DNA from: Bacteroidia bacterium
Lineage (GTDB): Bacteria; Bacteroidota; Bacteroidia; Bacteroidales; Paludibacteraceae
Assembly (NCBI GenBank): GCA_009929445.1
Contig: SAAL01000037.1
Location: forward strand, 1 to 32,651
Direction of reading: 5' to 3'
Length of the DNA stretch: 32,651 nucleotides
In this document: positions 24,692 to 31,156 of the stretch, in pieces
How the letters are laid out: the number at the start of each line of letters is the position of its first letter
How positions within the stretch are numbered: position 1 is the stretch's first letter
The notes under the pieces: model-generated
What the model saw: only the letters and a program-made list of their open reading frames with translations
Told to the model about the DNA's origin: nothing
The model's database searches: none
Translations under genes and position numbers: made by a program

Positions 24692-25432
24692 TTAATAAGC
24701 GCCTCTTCCAGTCAGGACAGCTGGTATAGTTTTGAGGAGAATGGCAATGTCTCGAAAAAAACCTCGGTTTTTTATGTACTCTTCGTCTAAACTAACCTGT
24801 TGCTTAAAAGGAATATTGCTTCTGCCGGCAATTTGCCAAATACAAGTAATGCCGGGTGTAATGTGAAGGCGCTTCCTATCTTCAAGAGTATATTCTTTAA
24901 CCTCATCGGGCAAGGGAGGTCGCGGGCCCACCAAGCTCATACTCCCTTCAAGTACATTAAAAAATTGAGGGAGTTCATCAATGGAGTATTTGCGAATGAA
25001 CTTGCCGACTGAAGTGATCCGAGGGTCTTCTTTCATTTTGAAGATGACTCCATCTTTACTTTCATTTTGAAGGAGAATTTTTTGTTTATCTACTTCGGCC
25101 GTTTTTCTCATGGAGCGAAATTTATAAAAAATAAAATGGCGGCCATTTTTGCCGACGCGAGTTTGTTTAAAGATGATAGGACCTTCTGACCCTATTTTTA
25201 TAGCAATCGCGACGGAAATCATCAGGGGTGAAAGAAGAATTAACGCTATTAAAGAGAAAGAAATATCCATCGCCCGTTTGAGGGCATAAGCAAGCCAAAC
25301 AGTAGCATCCCAAAAAAATGCCTTTAGATTACGCTGGAAACTTGTCTTTGCATTACGAGCCTCTATAGACTTTATAATATCTTCTTTATTAATAGTCATA
25401 TTATTAATATAACTAGTTAAAATGTCATTCAA
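24692..25432 (-). CDS. Initiating phosphoglycosyl transferase (bacterial sugar transferase, monotopic PGT)
   Basis: The 246-residue product has the monotopic PGT layout. A membrane-inserted helix lies around 52-78 (AMDISFSLIALILLSPLMIS), then GPIIFKQTRVGKNGRHF, YKFRSMRK and DPRITSVGKFIRKYSIDELP with catalytic D152-E153. LVGPRPPLP and the ITPGITCIWQIAGRS segment follow. It transfers a sugar-1-phosphate to undecaprenyl phosphate, the first step of repeat-unit assembly, at the inner membrane. The N-terminal 45 residues are not part of the core. The TTG at 25432 overlaps the HPt gene by 8 bp; an ATG at 25399 is an alternative. Neither has a good ribosome-binding site, so translational coupling is likely. 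Confidence 0.92.
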   Translation of the reverse strand: MNDILTSYINNMTINKEDIIKSIEARNAKTSFQRNLKAFFWDATVWLAYALKRAMDISFSLIALILLSPLMISVAIAIKIGSEGPIIFKQTRVGKNGRHFIFYKFRSMRKTAEVDKQKILLQNESKDGVIFKMKEDPRITSVGKFIRKYSIDELPQFFNVLEGSMSLVGPRPPLPDEVKEYTLEDRKRLHITPGITCIWQIAGRSNIPFKQQVSLDEEYIKNRGFFRDIAILLKTIPAVLTGRGAY

Positions 25433-25736
25433 GCATTGAAAAGAGTTCCTTGATTTTTACCGATAGGATTTTGCACGAATTGCAATCATGGTTTTTGGCT
25501 GCCATTTCCATTTGCAGCGCGACTTCAGCCATTTCTTGATGGCCGCTATTCATTGCACATCCCTTCACTGTGTGGGCGGTCCTAGTTAGCTCTTCAAAAT
25601 TCGCACTGTCCATGAGAGTATCGAATTTCCCCATATTTTCAGCTAAAGTTGCAATGAAAGAATTGTAGAGTTCCAGAGCATCTTCGCCTTCTATACCAAA
25701 AGATTGGCTCAGATAATTTAAAATTTGAGTTTTCAT
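25425..25736 (-). CDS. HPt (histidine phosphotransfer) domain protein
   Basis: A 103-residue single-domain protein. AHTVKGCAMNSGHQEMAEVA contains the HPt signature HxxKGxxxxxG with H55 as phospho-accepting histidine. The rest is predicted helical, with Asp/Glu-rich surfaces typical of HPt four-helix bundles. It should receive phosphate from a hybrid histidine kinase encoded elsewhere and pass it to a receiver domain, most simply that of the upstream gene product, with which it overlaps by 4 bp (ATGA). The pairing resembles HptB with HsbR in Pseudomonas, but I infer this from domain content, not from alignment. It links a phosphorelay to the polysaccharide operon. Confidence 0.88.
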   Translation of the reverse strand: MKTQILNYLSQSFGIEGEDALELYNSFIATLAENMGKFDTLMDSANFEELTRTAHTVKGCAMNSGHQEMAEVALQMEMAAKNHDCNSCKILSVKIKELFSMLE

Positions 25737-27343
25737 TTGTAAGCAATTGTAAATGTTGTTTCATTTAATGCGTCCGCATAACGATTTCGGCATATGGACG
25801 ATGTGATTTTCTTCAAAAGGAAAAGGCCTCTGCCCGAAAACTCAAGTTTTCTATTCTGTTGATCAGCTTGATGGTCATCGGCCTGAGACCCCGGGTGCAT
25901 ATCCCATGCTTTTCCCCTATCAAAAATCGATAGTAAAATATCCTCCTCCCTCAGCTCAATGCTAATAAAAATAATGGGGCGCATAGCATTTCGATTTTCA
26001 AGTCCGTGAATAAGTACATTATTCAGGAACTCTGAAAACGTGATTTCCACTTTAGCAGAGAGAGAGTCGTCCCCAGTTTGTTCCAATATCTGCTTGTGAG
26101 CAATTTGGACAAAATCATCTATGGCTTTTATCGAAGGGCTAACACTGTAAAAGAAAGTCTTGGGGGTTAAAATTTTCCGAGAGATAGCTGAAATGGAAAT
26201 ATCATCTTTTACAACGTTGTAACCAAGTTTGAAAAAAACGTCTGCAATTCTAAAATTAGTAGATGGAGTCAGACCTTCTTTAGCTACAGATGCGATGAAT
26301 TCATGGAGGAGCTCATCCCCAGCGGTTTCGCCATGTTTGTTTTGAATATCGTTCAATCCGTCTGTGTATGCAAAAATGATGGAATCTTCTGGGAAAGAAA
26401 TAACTTGCGTATCGGCTTCAGTGTATACAGTTCCTGGCACAAGTCCCAAAGGGATACCCCCTTTTTCTTTGCAGGAGGCCTGTTCGATGAGCCCTTGTGA
26501 AGGGCTGAAGATAATAAAATCCGGATGCCCCGCTGTTTGATAGGCAATCATATGTTTATTGAAATCAATAACACCTACCAGACAAGTCATATAGTGGTCT
26601 GTCGATATGTCTTCCAGGAACGTTTGTAAATGGTTGAGCAAATGATGTGGTTCTATTTTATCTCTGGAGGACTTTCGTATAAAATTAGATATGGAAATTT
26701 CAACAGCTGACATGCAAAGGGCAGAGCGGATGCCGTGTCCTGAAATATCACCCACAACCTTCAAAAATAAACCGTCCGCGATTTTAAAAATATTCACAAT
26801 ATCGCCGGTAATTTTCATGTAGGGATAATAATAGTGAGCAGAGGCCGTGTCGTTTTCATAGCTATACCAGTGAGGAAGCATAAACTTTTGAATTTCGCCG
26901 GCCAGAGAAATATCCTTCTCCATTTCGGCGAAATAGTTTTTTTCCTCTTTATCCGCCTGCATTTCAGAAACAATGCTGGAAACAGTAGTTTCCAACTGCT
27001 CCTTACTAAAACCTTTGCTTTGATAATATGTATTCTTATCGTTGGAAATTTCTTTTAGAAGTGTTCCTTCGGCGTCATCGACTTTGGCCGTCAGCATGAT
27101 GATTGGAATATCAGGATTTTCAATCCTGATTAGCGAGCGTAGCTCCATCCCACTGATTCCAGGCATCATGATATCCAAAATGAGTAGATCATAATGGTCT
27201 TTTTTAAAGAGAGCCATTGCTTCCATGGCATTAGCGCAAGCCACTACCTGGTAAGTGGGCTCAGGTAGGCAAACTTTGACCACCTTTCGCATGAAGCTGT
27301 CGTCATCAACAGCCAATATTTTAATTGAACTTTCTCTTCCCAT
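25733..27343 (-). CDS. Response regulator with PP2C (SpoIIE-type) phosphatase and HATPase_c kinase domains (HsbR-like)
   Basis: The ATG at 27343 has GGAG 6 bases upstream and gives 536 residues; the open frame extends further up but lacks support. Residues about 5-125 are a receiver with acidic D13-D15, phospho-acceptor D57 in LLILDIMMPG, the conserved Thr in IIMLTAK and the Lys in YYQSKGF. A short coiled linker ends in AGEIQKFMLPHW. A PP2C domain follows, with ITGD, VGDISGHGIRSALCMSA, TAGHPDFIIF and FAYTDGLND. The C-terminus is a GHKL ATPase with the N-box EFLNNVLIHG, FDRGKAWD and GRGLFLLKKI. The combination predicts a switch able both to dephosphorylate and to phosphorylate an anti-sigma-factor antagonist, controlled by phosphorylation of D57. 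No such antagonist gene is in the window. It is the first gene of the operon. Confidence 0.9.
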   Translation of the reverse strand: MGRESSIKILAVDDDSFMRKVVKVCLPEPTYQVVACANAMEAMALFKKDHYDLLILDIMMPGISGMELRSLIRIENPDIPIIMLTAKVDDAEGTLLKEISNDKNTYYQSKGFSKEQLETTVSSIVSEMQADKEEKNYFAEMEKDISLAGEIQKFMLPHWYSYENDTASAHYYYPYMKITGDIVNIFKIADGLFLKVVGDISGHGIRSALCMSAVEISISNFIRKSSRDKIEPHHLLNHLQTFLEDISTDHYMTCLVGVIDFNKHMIAYQTAGHPDFIIFSPSQGLIEQASCKEKGGIPLGLVPGTVYTEADTQVISFPEDSIIFAYTDGLNDIQNKHGETAGDELLHEFIASVAKEGLTPSTNFRIADVFFKLGYNVVKDDISISAISRKILTPKTFFYSVSPSIKAIDDFVQIAHKQILEQTGDDSLSAKVEITFSEFLNNVLIHGLENRNAMRPIIFISIELREEDILLSIFDRGKAWDMHPGSQADDHQADQQNRKLEFSGRGLFLLKKITSSICRNRYADALNETTFTIAYK

Positions 27344-27392
27344 GTCGATCTCCACCAGTACCGTAGTATCAAAGTCTTTCTTCCTGCAAGAA

Positions 27393-27421
27393 CATGTAAT
27401 CCAAAAAGTTTTTTTTGTCAA
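27393..27421 (-). promoter_or_regulatory. Candidate promoter of the polysaccharide operon
   Basis: Read on the minus strand, a perfect TTGACA occupies 27421-27416. A weak -10-like TACATG lies 17 bases downstream at 27398-27393, followed by a leader of about 45 bases to the ATG at 27343. It sits in the 274-bp gap after pyrB, the longest non-coding stretch in the window and the only plausible place for a promoter heading the 17-gene set. The -10 match is poor. Confidence 0.33.
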
Positions 27422-27617
27422 ACAATATCAGCAGAATCAAAGAACGATTCCGCCCCTCAAAACGAGAGGTTTTTTTTGATATGGTTTTCGAGCATGATGG
27501 TTCGTTGTTGGCTCCTTAATGCGGATGTATAAGGAGTTACAATTGCTGTATTATCCTTCAAAAAGTCGAGAAGTGAAATATATGAATATTAAAAGAAGGA
27601 GGAAAGGTTTGGAAAAG

Positions 27618-28586
27618 CTAAGAAAGATCAAACCCCATGGTTTCGAGGGCATCTTTGAGTACAGATGGGGAGTGACCAGTGACCAGATAGAGTGCAGCCA
27701 TACGTACAGCCAAGCCATTGGTCACTTGGTCTAAGATGACAGAACGACCGCAATCGGCGACTTCGCTATCAATTTCCACCCCGCGATTGATCGGTCCTGG
27801 GTGCATGATTGTAGCGTCAGGCTTCATCAAACGCACTCTCTCCTGGGTCAAGCCAAAAAAAGAGGTGTACTCACCAAGGCTTGGGAAAGCAGATTTGCGC
27901 TGGCGTTCGTGCTGGATCCGTAAAAGGTTGACAAAATCAGCTTCGGCAATCGCGTCTTCAACTTTGTGGGAGACTTTGCACCCCATTTTTTCAAAGCTCA
28001 TAGGAACCAGAGTGGGAGGTCCGCAGAGAGTAACAAGAGCTCCCATCTTGGTTAAAAGCCAGATATTAGAGCGAGCTACACGGCTGTAGAGGATATCCCC
28101 TAATATGGTAACCCGAACACCCTTAAATGAGCCTTTTTTGTCTAAAATGGTTAATGCATCCAAAAAGCCTTGAGTAGGATGCTCATGGGCACCATCGCCT
28201 CCGTTAAGGACCGCGGAGCGAACTCTTTCGGCAACGAACTGAGGGGCACCGGATGCGCTATGGCGCATTACAAGTACGTCGGTTTGTAAAGCTTGCAAGT
28301 TCAGGACAGTGTCTTTCAAGGTTTCGCCCTTCTTGAGAGAAGAGCTCTCCGCAGAAAGGTTTACAACAGTCGCCCCTAAATGCTTTGCCGCTAACTCAAA
28401 ACTGGTCCTGGTGCGTGTGGAGGGTTCAACGAAAAAATTGGCTACAGTGTAGCCTTGAAGAAGAGGAGCGTGCTTTCTGGGAGAGAGACAGACTTTTTTG
28501 AAATGCTGAGCGCAATTTAAAAGGGTCTGGATCTCAGAGGGAGAGAGACTTTCAATATCTATGAGATCTTTGCGAGTCCAGTCCAT
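27618..28586 (-). CDS. pyrB: Aspartate carbamoyltransferase catalytic subunit
   Basis: A 322-residue protein with the conserved carbamoyl-phosphate motif STRTRTSFE (56-64), the SSLKKGET loop (83-90, containing the active-site lysine), GDGAHEHPTQ (130-139) and MHPGPINRGVEI in the aspartate-binding half. It catalyses carbamoyl phosphate plus L-aspartate to N-carbamoyl-aspartate in pyrimidine synthesis, in the cytoplasm. Length and motifs are normal for class B/C catalytic chains; no pyrI or pyrC is adjacent. It lies 59 bp after the small 94-aa gene and may share its transcript, as no clear Shine-Dalgarno or promoter is visible immediately upstream. This is a core gene that marks the border of the polysaccharide region. 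Confidence 0.96.
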   Translation of the reverse strand: MDWTRKDLIDIESLSPSEIQTLLNCAQHFKKVCLSPRKHAPLLQGYTVANFFVEPSTRTRTSFELAAKHLGATVVNLSAESSSLKKGETLKDTVLNLQALQTDVLVMRHSASGAPQFVAERVRSAVLNGGDGAHEHPTQGFLDALTILDKKGSFKGVRVTILGDILYSRVARSNIWLLTKMGALVTLCGPPTLVPMSFEKMGCKVSHKVEDAIAEADFVNLLRIQHERQRKSAFPSLGEYTSFFGLTQERVRLMKPDATIMHPGPINRGVEIDSEVADCGRSVILDQVTNGLAVRMAALYLVTGHSPSVLKDALETMGFDLS

Positions 28587-28645
28587 TTGCTGTTAATTAA
28601 AAGGGGATGCGCAGTCGGAGAGTTTAATACTGAGGGGATGGAGCG

Positions 28646-28930
28646 TTATTGAGGCGGATTTTGAAGTAAGCCTTCCTTTTGAGCGTTTTGGCTTTGGAGT
28701 CTTTTTTTCATTCGGGCCTCTAGCCACTTAGTGCGATATTTAATACGCCAATCAGTCAAAGCACGTTCGAAGCCAATGTCGTACCCTGCTTTTTCAGACT
28801 CGATCCATTTGTGTCGCATAATCTCCTCTTTTTCAGCCTGGAACTCCTTATACAGCTCAGAGCTTTGAACGTGAAAGTAATTGCTGTCTTCTGGTTCTGC
28901 GAAACTGTTATCTCTCAGTGTTGATAGCAT
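28646..28930 (-). CDS. Small conserved-looking protein of unknown function
   Basis: A 94-residue, highly charged protein predicted to be mainly helical. The core, HKWIESEKAGYDIGFERAL followed by TDWRIKYRTKWLEARMKKRL, has the look of a family motif: an aromatic-rich segment in which W/E/S residues and a D-I-G-F turn precede a Trp-containing basic helix. I recall similar short W-x-x-S-E-x-A-G segments in other bacterial proteins (DUF4032-like C-termini), but cannot confirm homology. There is no signal peptide. The ATG at 28930 is preceded by AAGGGA at good spacing, which supports a real gene. It lies upstream of pyrB on the same strand. No function is proposed. Confidence 0.7.
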   Translation of the reverse strand: MLSTLRDNSFAEPEDSNYFHVQSSELYKEFQAEKEEIMRHKWIESEKAGYDIGFERALTDWRIKYRTKWLEARMKKRLQSQNAQKEGLLQNPPQ

Positions 28931-29064
28931 AAAAACATCCCTTCCGCAGTAGTCGCTGCTGTCGACAACTGCACACTGCTATACTACGCTGCAAACGATA
29001 GAAAATTCAACTATTAATATCGGAAAAATTCCTTTTCAGAACCCATACCGTTAAGAACGAAGTA

Positions 29065-31086
29065 CTATTGCCAATCTATCAACGGGCGGAGCGGTTCTGG
29101 TTGATGCTCTATATCTGGGTGAAAATCCACACGCAACAGGCCTTGTTGGCATTTGTTCATGTGTATAACCATTTTTTTAAAATCTTTATTTTCGCTGTTC
29201 TTGCTTTTAGGGAATTGTTGTCCGGGCAGATAAGATGCCGGAAGTACTTCAAACTTACAATCGTCTGCCCCAATCAAGTCTACGTACATTTTCTTTTGAT
29301 CGAGAGTCATCGTTGCCTGGCGACCCGAACTCGATATTTCAATGTTTGCTTTGGTGTGCAAAGACCACCAGACCGTTGAGGCGGCTTTGGTTTTAAAATC
29401 ATCTTCCACGGAGATTACTCGTTTAGTACGATCCAGCCGAATTCCGCGGCTGTATTGCTGCACATCGCGAGAATAGCAGTCGGTCAGGTCAGTGACGAAA
29501 GCGCTCTGAGTCGGAGCCGAGAATTTTTTTGTGATGAATGCTTTCCCCTTAGGGTTCTGGTCAGGGCGGGTATCAGGGTTAAAGACCAAAGCATTTTTGC
29601 CTTCCGCTCGCATTCGATAAAAATGCCAGCGGCCTGCATCGACCTGGGGGGCAGGCTTATCCATATAGTAAGGGGCGTTTTGTCTAAAATAGCCCGGATA
29701 AGTGTAGTTATCTCCACCCAGACAACCGTACGCCCAGACTTCTCCCATGGCTTGAATTTCGAATGACCCGGCGTCAAGGTGTCCATGATTTGCCGAGTTG
29801 TCCCCACCGTGCAATGCAATGTAGAGAGCTTGTGGATCTTCATGTTTCTCTAAGAGTGAAGATATTTCTAAGCCATAAAGATGGTTATCAAGCGGGATAG
29901 AAATGTTTTTGTTTTGTCCCTGTTTTACCAACTGAGGATCGTAACAAAGAGCGTCAAACCAGTTCATCCGCCCGCCAGAATCTTTTAATAGATCATACTG
30001 ACATCGGGCTAAAAGAGGGTCTTGAAAATGCTTAGCGAACCAGAAAAAGGTCAGGCTTTTGCTTTTTTTAATAGGATCGTCGCCCACGTTAATTGTGGTT
30101 ACAGGCCCCGTGACCATAAAGGGGAAGTAACCCGCTTTTTTTAGGCCGGGTGTCTCGCCCAGGCCATATGTGGTTCCCAGAATACGTTGAATTCCTTCCA
30201 ATGAGTAGAGGGTAGATGTTAATCCATAATGCCAATAGCTAATACCTTCTTCGCTTTGTCCATCTGGCTCAAACTCTGCCAAGTAAAAGGGTAGTCCTTG
30301 CAACGCAAAGGCAGCCAAACTGCACATTTTTTTGGGGTCCCGTTCCATGAAAGTCAAGGCGGCAAGGGCTAAGTTTCCGTTACAAATACCATTCCAGTTG
30401 TTATTTGTACGCGCCCACCACTGGCGCCTGACGGTTCCATCAAATTGAGCTATTGCGGGGGTGAGTGCATACTTGGAGGCGGTTTGGTAGATAAAATCTT
30501 TTTGTTCAGTACTCAGGTAGTCATAAAGTCCATCATAAACCAAGGCTGCGCAGAAAACACCCATGGCGGGGTCCAAAAAGTGCCGGTCTTTGTAGGGATG
30601 TTGAGTTTCAATACCCCAGTCGGGATAAGTGCAGAGATTTTCATAAGCTTCAAATGCTCGTTTTGCGTATTTTTCTTCACCTGTAACCCACCAAGCTATC
30701 ACCAATGGCGGAATGATACCGGAGGTAGTATGGGTTCCCGATACTCGCAAGTTAGCTCCATCCAGGCTGCCATCAGGCAGAGCCCTCGTCAGAGCCGAGT
30801 CTGCGGATGCTTTGAGCGACTCCCAAGTCGGGAGCATAAGAGGGTCTTTCTCCTGAATCAGAGTTTTTATTCGCTCAATATCCTCTTTCGTAGCGATCAT
30901 TCGAGGGTGAATATTTTTGAATCCATTAGAGTTAAAGTCGTTGGAAACCGTCTGATCTGTAATTTCCCGGAATTTCAGGGCTGCCTTCATTTCCTGTACT
31001 GCTTTAATATCAGCAGGGGATTGGGCTCTGGCAAGGAATACGCATGCCAGTAATATAATAACAATTGATAGGGTTTTGCTTTGCAT
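29065..31086 (-). CDS. Secreted heparinase II/III-like polysaccharide lyase
   Basis: The chosen ATG at 31086 has GAGG 6 bases upstream and leads straight into a signal peptide, with cleavage likely after ARA at 21. A LLAC string at 12-15 lies inside the hydrophobic core and is less likely a lipobox. The product is 673 residues. An alpha-toroid domain (about 60-370) includes HPRMIATKEDIERIK, ARTNNNWNGICNGNLALAAL and EPDGQSEEGISYWHYGL. The C-terminal beta-sandwich has SANHGHLDAGSFEIQAMGE with H434/H436, the typical heparinase II/III motif, and later DNYTYPGYF. Such enzymes cleave uronic-acid-containing polymers (alginate, glycosaminoglycans) by beta-elimination in the periplasm or outside. It is on the same strand as, and 70 bp after, the CAP-domain gene. 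Confidence 0.82.
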   Translation of the reverse strand: MQSKTLSIVIILLACVFLARAQSPADIKAVQEMKAALKFREITDQTVSNDFNSNGFKNIHPRMIATKEDIERIKTLIQEKDPLMLPTWESLKASADSALTRALPDGSLDGANLRVSGTHTTSGIIPPLVIAWWVTGEEKYAKRAFEAYENLCTYPDWGIETQHPYKDRHFLDPAMGVFCAALVYDGLYDYLSTEQKDFIYQTASKYALTPAIAQFDGTVRRQWWARTNNNWNGICNGNLALAALTFMERDPKKMCSLAAFALQGLPFYLAEFEPDGQSEEGISYWHYGLTSTLYSLEGIQRILGTTYGLGETPGLKKAGYFPFMVTGPVTTINVGDDPIKKSKSLTFFWFAKHFQDPLLARCQYDLLKDSGGRMNWFDALCYDPQLVKQGQNKNISIPLDNHLYGLEISSLLEKHEDPQALYIALHGGDNSANHGHLDAGSFEIQAMGEVWAYGCLGGDNYTYPGYFRQNAPYYMDKPAPQVDAGRWHFYRMRAEGKNALVFNPDTRPDQNPKGKAFITKKFSAPTQSAFVTDLTDCYSRDVQQYSRGIRLDRTKRVISVEDDFKTKAASTVWWSLHTKANIEISSSGRQATMTLDQKKMYVDLIGADDCKFEVLPASYLPGQQFPKSKNSENKDFKKMVIHMNKCQQGLLRVDFHPDIEHQPEPLRPLIDWQ

Positions 31087-31156
31087 ATTATCCTCTTTTC
31101 TGACTTGGGGTGAAAACGTAAAATCCAAGCCTCTTTCGAGACTATTGTACCATTCT

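Noticed and set aside
27455..27477. CCTC/GAGG hairpin followed by eight T on the plus strand, terminator-like
   Set aside because: The stem is only 4 bp, no plus-strand gene lies upstream, and on the minus strand it has no trailing T run, so it cannot terminate pyrB.
27519..27734. 71-residue open frame beginning in the gap before pyrB on the plus strand
   Set aside because: The second half is antisense to the pyrB 3' end; Lys/Arg-rich translation without a recognisable motif, and no good start signal.
28946..28992. Imperfect GCAGT/ACTGC inverted repeats as a possible riboswitch or attenuator
   Set aside because: The pairing is short and imperfect, and there is no T run or known aptamer motif; mentioned only as a check with the small gene.
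30445..31053. 202-residue open frame on the plus strand
   Set aside because: Antisense to the heparinase-like gene including its signal peptide; Cys/Phe/Ser-rich translation typical of a shadow frame.
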